Of a DNA stretch of 64,000 nt, positions 34,331 through 46,569 are shown piece after piece (position 1 is the stretch's first letter; every line of letters starts with the position of its first letter). The translations under genes and the position numbers were made by a program. The notes below the pieces were generated by a model. That model was not told the origin of the DNA, did no database searches, and saw only the letters and a list, made by a program, of their open reading frames with translations. Origin of the DNA: Chelonoidis abingdonii (Eukaryota; Chordata; Testudines; Testudinidae); NCBI RefSeq assembly GCF_003597395.2, contig NC_133770.1, forward strand, positions 28,625,496 through 28,689,495, read 5' to 3'.

Positions 34331-37185
34331 ACTACATAGAGTAGTTGTCTGGGTATCATTGTCACTTATAAAGGTAATATTATGATCAGCTTTCACATAG
34401 TTTGGGATGTTCAGATCTAACTTTCCAGTTCAAGTTCATCTCAGAACAAAATTGTTCTTTTTAAGCACAATGGGTACTATGCTATTTCCTCCAATTTCTC
34501 TGCATAACATAGATTCTTCTATTACTCAGCAGAGAGTTGTTATGAAAGAGAAGGCATTAGTTGTCATCAGTTAGATATTATTCTTACACACCTGGTATTA
34601 CCAACATTTCATTGTGATCTTTTCTTCTTCCATGCTTGTTTTAATGTATATGTATTCTACATGCAGTGTAATTGTGATTGAGGACATGTTTTAATACAAA
34701 TCCTGAACAAATAGTGTCTAATGTAAATCTTACCTTTTGGGGCATTTCTGCAAAATGGCTCAGCATTTAAAGTCTCCATTTCTGTCTTTCTCACAACCAC
34801 ATCTAAAATTTGATTTTCCCTGTTATCAGTGCTTGTGCGGGAAATGGACTACAGTATTTCTGCAATGGAACTGTGAAATCTCCATGGATGACAACAGCTG
34901 TTCTTAGAGCTATTGTTACTAAAAGATCAGCACTGCTCAAGTTCTGCTGATATTTCTTCTGGCTATATGCATTTTTTGCTGACTGTGTCTGGGAGTCCAG
35001 CTGCGTATGTGAGAGAAAGTAATGCTATTGTATTTCCTCTTCCTCTTCATCAACAAGTAAGGGTTGTGTCAGACCCCATTGGTATTCTGCTGTCTGGGAA
35101 GGAAATCAAATTTTCAACACCAAGGTTTCCTAAGGTGATTAGGCAAAGACTAAGACTGTACAGAAAAAGAAAACAATACATGAGTGCGTAGAAGTAGCAG
35201 ATGTTTATCATTAATTGAATGCATGTATTTGGCAACAGGGGAGGACAGTACTGTGTTATAACATACCAGATGGCTTCCCAGAGAGACTCTTCTGTAGATG
35301 CTAATATGTGGGAACATCACTAGGCTAAGCAAACACAGAGACATTTTGCTGCTGACTTAATATAGGCTAAACATCTCCATATTTAACATCTCAGCTCTCA
35401 TCATTTACCTGGGAATTTGCTGACCCCAAAATGTTTGTTCAATATATCTTCCTGAGAGCCTGGCAAATATTGCGAATGGCCCCTGAGGTGCTGGACCAGT
35501 AGAGGAAAGAAAATCCTTGGCCTCTTTTAGGACTGCACTCTCTCCCACTCCATGTTTTGTGGTCTTGAGGAGGCTCTGTGATGATTGTTTGGATTTAATG
35601 ATGCAGAACAACCTTATTGGCTCCCCCTCACTGGAGGAGATGGCCTATAAGCAGTGATACTAGAAATAGAGGTATTGGGTGTCCTCCCACACTCCCTGGC
35701 TTGAAGTGGTAACACCAAATATATGGTTTCCATCAGCAGCACCCTCACTATAAAAATTGTTCCAGCACCCCTACCTATAAGCCCTTCCTATTGCCTGGTG
35801 CTGCCATTCTGAGCTGAGAAGAACAAAAAAGCTGCTGTAAGGAGGAAAACAGCAGAGGAGCCTAACACAGTTGCATGTGGGCATGGTATTTCATTATTAC
35901 ATAAGGAAGCCATGATGGAAGGCAGGGCTGAGAGACATAAGAAGAGCATGGATATAGAAAGCAAGTGTGCCACCCACCAGATATATATATTCAGGTATGA
36001 TGCTGGACAAATATTACAAGCCCATTGATCTCATTACAGTTGGCTGGCAGGTTAGGAATACTGATGGCAAAATAAAAACAGAGAGCTCCCCTCCCAGGCT
36101 GGCTTATCTGGAGACTGAGTTAATACAGAGGCAGGTATCTCTACTTTCTACTAATAAATTGTCAGGCTTGTAGGAGCTGGAGAGCAGGGCTGGCACGGCC
36201 AAGAAGATTACTTTGCATGATCTGCAAACTGGCATCTTCAATTTCACATCCCTGTGTAGTGCCTTGGAGATGGGCATTTTATGCTTGGTAGACAGCTGCC
36301 TTCTCAGTTATGGCCAGACCAAATTTATTAGTAAGAACAAATCAAGAAATAGAGGGTTCATTCTGTGCTGGACAGTTTCTGAATCTATGCAATAGAGTTT
36401 TCTTTTCAAGGCAGAATTGGATGCCAAAGTTGGACCTGAAAGCTAGTTTGGATGCACTGGGGGGCATTGGCTCTGTGGTTTCCACCAGGACAAGCATTAT
36501 TGATTGGCTCTGAGGAGGATAGTAGAAGATGTAACTCCCTGGGAACTATTTCCCATCCTAATGGCATTGACTATCAGCACAGATGATGCTAGGAGCAAAA
36601 GAGGTGAAGTAAACACTAGGCACTGGTTCATGTTTGTAACTGCTAGTTCTACAAGTCAAAATACAAGGTGAACTGAATTTGAGAGTTGGTGCTGGAAGCC
36701 AGTGAGGAGATCATCCAGAAACAGATAGGCTGCCGGTACCTTCCTTCTTGACTATTTTTGACTTAGTGCTAAGCAGCTAGCATCTGAAACATTCAGGTAT
36801 ATGTTGAAGTGCTGAGGAATTTACTCAACTCCAACTAAGGGCAGAGACCCAGAATTTGAACTATTTCCACATGGGATACTACAATACATGGGGTCATGGT
36901 TACTACATGAGCTGGAATCCTATGCTATTTTGGGTCATTTGTTGAGGACCAGCACACTTTGCAGGAGGATACGGATACAGGGTTACCAAAACCTGGTAGT
37001 GGGTTTTAGTTACACTGTTGGAGGAGTGGTCTCAATCAAGGCTATTAAGAGATCAGCAAGGGAAGATTCCGATAGGCCTTTGGAGTTTAGGGTGAGTCAG
37101 GGAGATTTGACACCCTGACTCTCACAGTATTAAATATGTTTTTGAGGGATTTTTTTATACCAAGTTTTCACAGAAATGTCTCATG
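34331..37185. other. Unclassified DNA
   Basis: Frames such as 34913-35191 (+) have no recognisable domain. A (TA)n patch is at 35981-35992. Nothing else is identified in about 2.8 kb. Confidence 0.4.
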
Positions 37186-37930
37186 TTATAGGGTAACTGC
37201 ACCTTTAACACCCCACACCTGCATACAGCGCATGGTCCACTCCAGAAATGCCCCAGAGGTCTCAGGCCTGTAACCTTCACCTTTCTCTAAGCAGGGACTT
37301 ATGTTCCACTCTCTTCTGACTGGAGGTTTTAAACTGAATCCCCAGGCCCTTTTACGTGATTATCCCGAGCAGATCTGACAAACTTCCAGCCCCCTGCTCT
37401 TTAGTTCCTCTCCACAGACAATGTTGGTGTTATTACCTGTGTCAGTTACCACACAGCTCCTCCAAAAAAAAGTATATTTATGCTAAGGGCAAAAGCCGTC
37501 TGACAGAGAGAACATATTAAAACAATAAATAGATTTAAACACACACCATGAATCTCCCATCTTCCATAAAGTCCTTTTCAATGCTCCAACCCTGCCTTGG
37601 ACAAAGAGTCATTTGCTCTTTCAAAATGAAGGCCAAGAGTGTATTTAAACTCAGATGTTTACATCCAGAGCCTCTTTCTTTGTCTCCTAGTGTCTGGAAT
37701 ACTTAGCTTGAACCAGTATATATAAACCACAGCAAGGAGGCTTGTATCTCTGGAGTTGTTTACAACCCCAGGGATAAGCATCCTTTACTGTTTTTAAATC
37801 CTGTAGAAACTGTGGAAAATCTCCCTATGGTGTAGAAAACAGCCATACATAAAGGTAATACAGTGGTTCCCAAAGATACTGCATGTGGTTGAACTGGGTG
37901 TTACGTCTGGTTTTGCTGAAAATTTTCAGG
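37186..37930 (-). mobile_element. Possible antisense LTR
   Basis: A block of distinct composition, with pyrimidine-rich CCCC/CTCC words, and a TATATATAAA motif near 37718 that could be a minus-strand TATA box. No second copy is in the window and the ends were not fixed, so the call rests on resemblance to turtle LTRs. Confidence 0.3.
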
Positions 37931-38330
37931 TTTTCCATCTTAAAATAGCTCTAATGACATATAACAAAATAATTACTAGGTTTACTTTTTTCCTTTTCTG
38001 AAAATCTTTATTACTTTATTTGCTTTCCTCTAGTCTTATGGCACCTTTTCTATTCCCCATTTCTTAAAAATAACTATCAGTATTTCAGTATTTTCTATCA
38101 TTTATTCCTTTATTTAATCAAAAGTGGTAGATTTGAATATGCTCAACAATTTCAAAGTATTTCTTTACCTGTTCTACATAAGTAGTCATTTTTAGTTAGT
38201 CTTCCTTACTTCCAAATATTTAAAACTGCTTTTCTTCAATACCTGGCTTAAAACAAACAAAATGCAACTTAGCATCCCATAAGTTATAAATATATATAGA
38301 AATATTATATTTATATAAAATATAAAAAAA

Positions 38331-38350
38331 GTTATTATTGCAATAATAAC
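38331..38350. repeat. Perfect 20-bp palindrome
   Basis: GTTATTATTGCAATAATAAC is a perfect loop-free inverted repeat within a very A/T-rich stretch (38281-38350). Confidence 0.8.
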
Positions 38351-38419
38351 TCAAAGAAGGATTAATCCAATTTAAAAATTTTTAGATTAATACTTAGAAC
38401 AGGATTTTGATTAAAGTCT

Positions 38420-39138
38420 CTACAGGATGTGGGACCATATTGTGTAATGTAGTGACTCCGAAAAAAGATTGTAGATTACTAAGCCAACATGAATTCCTAG
38501 TGCAATGCTGTGGTAAAAAAAAAAAAAAAGACTAATATGATTTCTGAATGTATAAATGAGACTACCAACCAGCAGTACTACAGTATACGATGAGATCACT
38601 GTGGGAATACTGTATCCTGTTCTGCTGTACACACTTTTAAAAAGGTGTTGAAAACTGGGAAAAGTTCAGAGAAGAGCGACACGTGATTTGTGACTTGTAG
38701 TCTGAACACATGCCTCACATTGAGCTCAGTCCATTTCACCTATCAAAGAGAAGGTTAAGAGGAAAGTTGGTCATAGTCTATAAGTATCTACATTGATATA
38801 TGATAATAGAAGTGTTTTTAATCTAGCAAAGAGATAACAAGACCAGCTGACTGGAAGTAAGTTAACAAAGTTCAAGAAGGAAATAAGATGTAAGTTTTTA
38901 ACAGTGCAGGTTAATGAACTATTGGAACACATTACCAAGGGATGCGGTAAATTCTCCATCACTTGGCATCTTTAAAGCAAGACTGGATTTCTTTCTAACC
39001 CAGATATGACCTTGTCCAACTTAAAATATTGGATTAAATGCAGAAATCACTAGTACAGTTCCAAGTCCGATGTTATGTGGGAGATCAGGCTAAAAGATCA
39101 CAACGGTTCCTTTGGACATTGAGATTTATGAATCTAGG
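38420..39138 (+). mobile_element. CR1 LINE 3' end, sense
   Basis: Starts in decayed RT C-terminal sequence ('gactaatatgatttctgaatgtataaatgagac', matching the KANMI-type block). It continues with ENWEKFREERHVICDL, then LSPFHLSKRRLRGKLVIVYK (38640-38785), and ends GGTTCCTTTGGACATTGAGATTTATGAATCTAG, the CR1 terminal repeat. A 15-base poly(A) run lies at 38516-38530. Non-functional. Confidence 0.8.
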
Positions 39139-39298
39139 AACTTGAGATCAGTAAAATAAAAGAAACCAGTAATATATCACACTATTTTCCACAGGTAATT
39201 TACTTATATTATTTTCTTTTTTATAATTGTAAAGAAGGCATAGAAAAATTCAGCCACACAGAAAAATTCAAAGTATGCCAGTCTTTAGCCTCTGTTCT

Positions 39299-39909
39299 AA
39301 TAATATATGGAATTAATATAATGGATGTATGTTACATTCCTGCACCTATATTGGTTCTTAGGCCAACAATCACCACAGTGCTGTATTATAATGTGATCTG
39401 TAACAATGACCTTATTATAATTTTAAAAGTATATCAAAATGTTCAGAATCAGAATATTGTAGATTAGAGGAAAGCCAAAGCTAGCTTGGATAGCCCTACA
39501 GATGATGCGATCACACCTCCCATCTGCCATGTAGGCATATTCTAAAATGTTTTTTTTCTTCACTGCAATGGATTATCACTGTTTTTATCCCAGCATTTGA
39601 CCACAAGCACTAGTGCTAATTGGAAGGGATTGCACTTTTAGCATTTCATTAAATAATGCGGATTGCCTTGTCTTTGAAAACTGAGGAGTTGTAAAAATCT
39701 TTCCTGTGACATTGGATATTGTGAAAGCCAGGAAATTGGCTTTCCTCCAATCTACAATATTCTGAACATTCTGATATACTTTTTAAATTATGTTAAAGTC
39801 ATCGTTACAGATCACATTACAATACAGCACTGTGGTAATTGTTGGCCTAAGAGCCAATACAGGTGCAGGAATGTAACATACATCCATTATATTAATTCCA
39901 AATATTATT
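39299..39909. repeat. Long inverted repeat (foldback element)
   Basis: The left arm 39299-39478 and right arm 39736-39909 are reverse complements over ~175 bp with roughly 90% identity. Landmarks: left GGATGTATGTTACATTCCTG pairs with right CAGGAATGTAACATACATCC, and left GTAGATTAGAGGAAAGCCAA with right TTGGCTTTCCTCCAATCTAC. A 257-bp unrelated spacer separates the arms. This could be a foldback or MITE-type DNA transposon with long terminal inverted repeats, or an inverted duplication. No convincing target duplication was seen. Confidence 0.85.
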
Positions 39910-40135
39910 TGGTCAAGATAGCTCACCAAAAATATCCATGACCATACAGCAGTATGGTCAGAAGTATGGGCTAGCTGCCTAAGAACAAACCCACCTGGAA
40001 CTCTGAATAGATACTCAGGTGGCTAGCTGGTACACCACCTATGCAGCCACAAGCTAGCAAACTAAATCCATTAAAACTTAATGCCTACACATATGGCAAT
40101 TACATCTTCCAACTACAGTGCAGACACACATACAC

Positions 40136-40453
40136 TTAGGGAACGTTTACACTACCCACCATATCGGCGGGTAGCAATCAATCTGTCGGGGATTGATTTA
40201 TCGGGTGTAGTGTAGACGCAATAAATCAATCCCCAATAACTGTCCTGTTGATTGCTGAACTCCAGCTCAGTGAGAGGAGGAAGCAAAGTTGACGGGTGAG
40301 CGGCGGCCGTCAATTCCGTGCTGCGAGGACGCGAAGTAAGTGATTCTAAATAGATCTAAGATACGTCGACTTCAGCTACGCTATTCTCATAGCTGAAGTT
40401 GCATATCTTAGATCGATTCCCAACCTGCCTCCCCCAGTGTAGACCAGGTCTAA
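40136..40453. mobile_element. Harbinger-type MITE with internal hairpin
   Basis: The ends are inverted repeats: TTAGGGAACGTTTACACTAC on the left and AGTGTAGACCAGGTCTAA on the right. The right end matches the terminus of the Harbinger element at 24490. Length is 318 bp with no coding capacity. Inside, 40353-40380 and 40388-40414 form a second inverted repeat (GATCTAAGATA...CTTCAGCTA) with a 7-base loop. The element would be mobilised in trans by Harbinger transposase. Confidence 0.85.
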
Positions 40454-40462
40454 GACTGTAAA

Positions 40463-40545
40463 GCTCTAATTGAGCAAAATGCTTAAGCACATGCTTAACT
40501 TTAATAGGACATATTCAGGTGCTTAAGTGTACCGTTGAATCAGAA
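40463..40545. repeat. Decayed MITE fragment (GCACATGCTT type)
   Basis: AAGCACATGCTTAACTTTA and CAGGTGCTTAAGTG with CCGTTGAATCAG, parallel to 11385-11480. Confidence 0.5.
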
Positions 40546-41719
40546 CCTAAGCCATTTTCCCCCTACAGTAACTAGCACAATAAGTCCCTCTTCCTAACTA
40601 TAGCTTCTTACACTGCAATAAACGACGACTACTACTACTAATAAAATCACTCCAAAAGCAAAAAGAGAAACGGTACAGTGACCACACAGCACTCTGATTT
40701 CAAAATCTGCCCAAACCTCTCTTGTGTTCTCTTCATTCACTTCAGAAACTTATATTTAACTTTTTATTTGAAACAGACAAGCAGGTAAAGTAATGACACA
40801 CTCTAAATTTTATGAAATGATCTGTGTCACATGGACTGTTCAAATTACATTCCATGCACCAGATATCATTCTTGTACTATCATTTTAAATATATTTATAG
40901 AGCAAAACACAGTAATACACTTATTTCAAAATAAAAAGAGAATGAAATAAACTTAAAAGTAAAATAATTCAAGATACTTATTATTTCAGATGTCTCATAT
41001 TTTTTCTCATCTAGACTCAATCAGTGGTGTTTTTATAGACGTATGAGCAACTAACATTGCAAGTATTGATGTAACCTCTAGATGGCAGTAAAAGCCTAGT
41101 AATAGACCCAAGAAGTCCATCACCATGGAGTGGTGTATTTCCACTACAAAGAAAGAAACAAGAAAATGTAAATATATAATTTTAGTACCAAAAAAAAATA
41201 CACTTTTGTGTTACTATATAATGAACAGCTGATGTTGTTGTTGGTTAAACCACATACTCTGCTTTCAGTTAATAATTAGAGATGGGTCAAATCTATGAAC
41301 TTCAGGTCTAGAACTTCAAATGAATAAAGTACAAGAAAGCCATTAAATAGCATGATGTTTTTCCACAGCAAATCTATTATATGGGAGTCTCTTATATAGT
41401 AATAGATAAAACATTAAAAAAAACACACAAATCCATGTGTGGATTCATTATACACTAGAAATGAGTTTTAATGTTTTAACTAGGGCTGTGAAGTGATTAA
41501 AAACATTGATCATGATTAATTGCACTGTTAAAGAGTAATAGAATACAATTTATTTAAATATTTTGATGTTTTCTACATTTTAAAATATGCTGATTTAAAT
41601 TACAACACAGAATACAAAGTGTACAGTGCTCACTTTATATTTATTTTTTATTACAAATATTTGCACAGTCAAAAACCCACAAGAAATAGTATTTTTTCAA
41701 TTCACCTAATACAGCACTG

Positions 41720-42856
41720 CATGGGTGGCAAGTTTGCAGAAATTTTGGTGGTGCCCAGAACCTGCCCCCTCAACTCCACTCCCCAAAACCATGCCCCCCA
41801 CCTGCCTAAGGCTTTGGGAGGGGGGTTGAGTGGGAAGAGGAGGTCTGGGGTGCAAGTCCTGGGCTGGGGATTAGGGTGCTGGAGAGATGCAGAGTGCAGG
41901 CTCTGGGATGGAGTTTGGTTGCTGAGTGCAGACTCTGGGCTGGGGCAGGGGGTGGGTGTGCAGGAGGGGGTGAGGGGTGCAGGCTCTAGGATGGAGTTTG
42001 GGGGTGAGAGGGGGTGCAGGCTTTGGGAGGGAGTTTGAGGGCAGGAGGTGGTGTATGGGAAGGGGGAGAGGGTGCACGCTCTGGGAGGGAGTTTGGGGAT
42101 AGGAGGGTGTTTGGGTACTGGGTGCAGACTCTGGGCTGGGGCAGGGGGTGGGTGTGCAGGAGGGGGTGAGGGGTGCAGGCTCTAGGATGGAGTTTGGGGG
42201 TGAGAGGGGGTGCAGGCTTTGGGAGGGAGTTTGAGGGCAGGAGGTGGTGTATGGGAAGGGGGAGAGGGTGCACGCTCTGGGAGGGAGTTTGGGGATAGGA
42301 GGGGGTGCAGGGATAAGGGCTGTGGGGCTGAGGATGAGGGATTCATGATGCAGGAGAGGGCTCAGGTCTGGGGCAGAGGATTAGCGTGCAGGGGGATGAG
42401 GGCTGGGGATGAGGATGAGGGGTTCATGATGCAGGAGTGGGCTCAGGGCTGGGGAAAAGGATCAGGATGTGGGGGGATGAGGGCGGGGGATGAGTGGTTT
42501 GGGGCATTGGAGAGGCTCAGGGCTAGGGCGAAAGGGCAGGGTAAGGGCAGCCTGCCCTGCCATTATGGAATAGGGGCCACTAGGATCCTGGGGCAGCAGA
42601 TAGCAGTTGCTGCCAGGAAGGGGCCTCTGCATAGGAATGTGCTACATGGGCAGCACAAGGAGGCATGGGAGAGGTGCGCGCTACTTTCTTCCAGGAGCAG
42701 ACACGGCGGGGCAGGGGGGAGACCCGCAGGGGCAAGGACCCACTCCAGGCAGGGCTGGGGGAGAGACCCAACTCCAAATATTGGTGGAGCAGAGCCCCCA
42801 GCCCTAAATATTGCTGGAGCTTGGGCACCACAAAATAATATAACCCGCTGCCTATG
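41720..42856. mobile_element. GC-rich inverted-repeat element inserted in hAT
   Basis: Interrupts the hAT 3' UTR, with CTG on both sides (41717-41719 and 42857-42859), a possible 3-bp target duplication. Ends are partly inverted: CATGGGTGGCAAG on the left against GCTGCCTATG on the right, and further in ATTTTGGTGGTGCCCA against TGGGCACCACAAAAT. This suggests a non-autonomous DNA transposon. The middle is a G-rich minisatellite-like tract. Frames through it are composition artefacts. Confidence 0.6.
41926..42303 (+). repeat. 196-bp perfect tandem duplication
   Basis: The ~182 bp from 41926 (GTGCAGACTCTGGGCTGG...) recur without a visible difference from 42122, an offset of 196 bp. A second, looser tandem unit of ~90-100 bp (GATGAGG-TTCATGATGCAGGAG) lies at 42330-42500. 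Confidence 0.9.
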
Positions 42857-42959
42857 CTGTAGTGCAATCTCTTTATCATGAAAGTTGAACTTACAAATGT
42901 AGAATTATGTACCAAAAAATTGCATTCAAAAATAAAACACTGTAAAATTTTAGATCCTG

Positions 42960-43180
42960 CAAGTCCACTCAGTCCTACTTCTTGTTCAGCCAATGGCTCA
43001 GACAAACAAGTTTGTTTACATTTGTAGGAGATAATGCTGCCCGCTTCTTGTTTACAATGTCAGCTGAAAGTGAGAACAGGCATTCTCATGGCACTGTTGT
43101 AGCTGGCGTAGCAAGATATTTACATTCCAGATGCACTAAATATTCATGTGTCCCTTCATTCTTTAACCACCTCCAGAGGA
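42960..43180 (-). pseudogene. hAT transposase C-terminal dimerisation region
   Basis: Minus-strand translation gives KYLATPATTVP, a stop, ECLFSLSADIVNKKRAALSP and then VNKLVCLSHWLNKK-stop, the hAT dimerisation (Dimer_Tnp_hAT) signature. The stop inside the 'P--ER-FS' motif is TGA where a CGA/TGC-type codon is expected, consistent with CpG decay. Only the last ~75 residues remain. Confidence 0.85.
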
Positions 43181-43184
43181 CATG

Positions 43185-44595
43185 CCCTTCCCTCCTCTAC
43201 TACCTTCCTGGGCCACTAGTGGTGCCCTTGGAGCCCAAAGAGCAGGGGCAATGGGTGGTGTCCTAGCCCCTCTACCAAGAAAAGTATGGGACCCACCATA
43301 CCAACACTGACCATTTTGTCACTATTCATAATGTATGTGAATAATTCTTTTATAAACTAGACGCTACTGGAAACGATGCAACCCATCCTTATTCTAAAAT
43401 CACTTATCTTTAATGCTCATATTAGAAGCTATAATTTTTGGTGTGTTTAACTCTCAATCCCAACTCAGCTCAAAGAGGATGGGCTTTGCTGTAGAAATAG
43501 CCCTGTGAGAGTTAATGTGGTGGTTCCTGCACTGGGACTCAAGATATATTTTACTTAAGATAAAAATTGACAACATAATGACAGTTCCAGCTTCCCTATT
43601 CCCCAGTACAAAACAAGCAGATTAGTTGGCTCCAAAATGGAGTGAATTTTATTAACACATCACTTCAGTATACAGATTCAATTTTCTATCTTGCCTGGCT
43701 GCCTAAGAGAGAAGCCCCAATGAGTTTTATTTGAGGGAAAAATGAATGTTGGGAAAAAGCTCAGAGTATTTACAACTTTCTGATTGTTAAAACATGTTAT
43801 CAAATGACTTTCTTTTTTTTACTTTCCCTAAAACAGCTTCACTCAGCAAGTTCCAGTCTCTTGAGCACCTTGCAAATTACCAGCAGCCAGCAATGGAATA
43901 GCAATCAGATGGAAATGTCAGGTGGTCTAGGCAGCAAAGAATTTTTCAAAATATACTTTCCAGTTTGCTTCAAAGTATTAGATGGAAATAAGAAATGTTT
44001 TAACCTGCATCTTTTGAACATTTATTCTCAGCGAGCCTATTGTTCCATTCATCCTTTTTAATTGGCTGGTGCAAAATAGATCAGAGAGTTGTAATTTACT
44101 CCTGCAGCCAGTTTGTGACTCATTGAGATCTCCAAGCATTTCCAAGATTGGTGGAAGTGGACTATAGAGATGAGGTTATGAATTTCCCCCACAATGTGCT
44201 TCTTCTAGTAAATACTCAGTCCTTCTCACCTGCTTAATCATTATACTGTCGTAGTCTCTTTTTTTCTCTGTATAATATTTAGCTGTCTCCTTAATAATGT
44301 TCAAACCCTATAACTTACAGAGGGGTGGAGCGGTCTTTATATGGGAATTTAGTGATAAAATTCTCAGGAAAATGCTTTGAAAACGAAATCCTTTTGGAGC
44401 CATCTTTTGTGTTCTCAGCATTAAAATGTTTGCTCTTCATGCTCTCAGTTTTCAAACTTGAGAACCCAAAGTTACACACTCATATCAAAGAACCCTAAAT
44501 AAAAAAGGAAGTAGAGACCTAATTGTGAGGCATCCACGTTTGAAAATTGGGCCAAAGCATTTGCTTGTATCCAGAGGAGGATACACATTTCAGTG
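43185..44595. other. Unclassified DNA
   Basis: A strong acceptor-like tract (TTTTTTTTACTTTCCCTAAAACAG) ends near 43836, but the following frame has no recognisable domain. The 43830-44160 part is non-repetitive. Confidence 0.35.
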
Positions 44596-45236
44596 TGTGA
44601 CAGACCCAGGCCAGTGGGGTACAGGAGTCTGGTAGAGGGCAAATATACTGGTCACTGGGTGAGTAGTTTTCTGTTCCCTGAGTGACCAGAGCAGGGGCTG
44701 CACTAGAGTAATCAGGAACCTGCTAGAACCAATTAAGGCAGACAGGCTGATTAGAACACCTGTAGCCAATCAAGGCAGGCTAATCAGGGCACCTGGGTTT
44801 AAAAAGGAGCTCACTCCAGTCAAGTGGGGAGGAGCCAGAGGAGAGGAAGTGCGTGTGAGGAGCTGGGAGCAAGAGGCACAAGGAGCTGAGAGTGAGAGGG
44901 TGTGCTGCTGGAGGACTAAGGAGTACAAGTGTTATCAGACACCAGGAGGAAGGTCCTGTGGTGAGGATAAAGAAGGTGTTCGGAGGAGGCCATGGGGAAG
45001 TAGCCCAGGCAGTTGTAACTGTCATGGAGCTGTTACAAGAGGCACTATAGACAGCTGCAATCCACAGGGCCCTGGGCTGGAACCTGGAGTAGAGGTGGGC
45101 CTGGGTTCCCCCCAAACCTCCCAACTCCTGATCAGACACAGGAGGAGTTGATCCAGACTGTGGGGAAGATCACTGAGGTGAGCAAATCTGCCAATAAGTG
45201 CAGGACCTACCAAGGTAGAGGAGGAACTTTGTCACA
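44596..45236 (+). mobile_element. Solo LTR with AGTG target duplication
   Basis: TG...CA ends with inverted termini, TGTGACA and TTTGTCACA. AGTG flanks both ends (44592-44595 and 45237-45240), a 4-bp target duplication. It carries CCAAT at 44766 and a TTTAAAAAGG TATA-like box at 44798 followed by GAGCTCACTCCAGTCA. The same family forms 55352-56656, with shared CACTCCAGTCA and GGGGAAGT-GCCCAGG. No internal sequence: solo LTR. Confidence 0.9.
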
Positions 45237-45639
45237 AGTGCTAATAGCTGGGAAGTCCCTTCCTTGAGCCCCTTCACTAGTATTTCCCTATTTTTCTGTT
45301 ATTTGCACTGAGGATCTTATTCAGCAAAATTATTCCTTAAATGTGGAGGCTACAGAGTTTCTGAAATCCTAATTTACTTTAAATTTCTGCATTACATTCC
45401 CTCTTTTCATCTTTTCTCACATGATGATATTTTGGTCCTGATCCTGCACAGATTTCCTTGGGTTTCAGTGAATTACAGGGCTTTAATTTGTTCCACATTA
45501 TCTAACCCTCTTTTCTTCACCAATGAGATTAGTCTTACCTGATTGCTCCTATATCATATCTTATGACCCTGGAATCATCCCCATGACCTGGCGTTAGTGC
45601 TATATGAATAACTGAATTTACCATTGGACGGCTGAACCA

Positions 45640-46030
45640 AAATAAAGGAAAATAAATCATTTTAAGTAAGCAAGATGATTGTTTAAACTTTTGGGGGAGC
45701 AAAACAAAAAATTAAAATAAAAAAAGATTCTTTTGGGTCAAACAAAATGTTTACTCCAGAGCGTCACAAAATATTTCATTTAATGTTCATGGGGTTTTGA
45801 CTTATTACAATAACAGGACAGTAAAATTTAAAAAGTCATTTTGAATAAAAACAACAAAACATTTCAGTTTGAAAATGTCAAAATGAAAATGTTTTGCTTT
45901 TTTTCAGAATTTTTTCCATGTTTTTTCAACCGAAAAAACTGGCACATTCAACAAAAATCTGCTAAATATTTCAGTAAACCCAAATATGTATTTTTTTTTT
46001 TTGGCCAAAAGAAAAAGAAGTTTCATCTTG
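45640..46030. mobile_element. hAT-MITE-like A/T-rich repeat
   Basis: Runs of TTTTGA, AAAATG and CATTTT words as at 6600-6956 and 7783-8016. Ends are not defined. Confidence 0.4.
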
Positions 46031-46569
46031 CTCTACCTTGTGCTATTTCAAAATGTGGCCCTGCAAATTGGTGAACCAGATTCAGTATAGCATTTGGGAA
46101 GAGCAATTAGTGTCATGTTCAGCAAGTATCACTTCACTGGTTTGCTATGTACTGCACTTCCCTGATTTTGCTATCCTACTACTAGATTCTTTTATCCCAA
46201 TATCACATTTCCTCCCCCCACCCCTTTGTTTGCACTGAATCCTTACATTCAGCTGATAACTTCATGAACTCTTATACAATATGCTTTGATCCTCCCTTTT
46301 TCTGGATAGTAGGCTGCATGATTGTCCCATGGATTCTGTGTCTTTAGCTCACTGAGTCTTAAAGAGTTAAAATACATAATGATTTGTCCTAATTGAATCA
46401 ATAGATCCAAACCTCCGTGAATGTTTTGGAAAGTCAGGTCTGGATTTAAATATTGGTCTACATTTAGGTTCCTATCCCAGTGTCATTGAAGTCATAATGG
46501 CAGTTCATAGTCTTTCACAATGACAATTCATAGTCATTGGCCCAGGGAAAGTGAGTCAGAATAACTGTA

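Larger units (their letters stand above)
41478..43184 (-). mobile_element. hAT transposon 3' part, interrupted
   Basis: The left end CTAGGGCTGTGAAG is a hAT-type terminus. About 240 bp of AT-rich 3' UTR follow (41480-41719), then a 1.1-kb insertion, then the rest of the 3' UTR and the transposase C-terminus (42860-43184). The element stops near 43184 without a second terminus, so its 5' part is missing. Confidence 0.75.

Noticed and set aside
42210..42881. 223-residue plus-strand open frame
   Set aside because: It lies entirely in the G-rich minisatellite-like insert. Gly/Arg/Glu-rich low-complexity translation and mirrored frames on the other strand show a composition artefact.
43804..44061. 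Possible exon after a strong acceptor-like tract
   Set aside because: The frame has no domain, no donor or poly(A) signal was seen in position, and T-rich tracts are common here.
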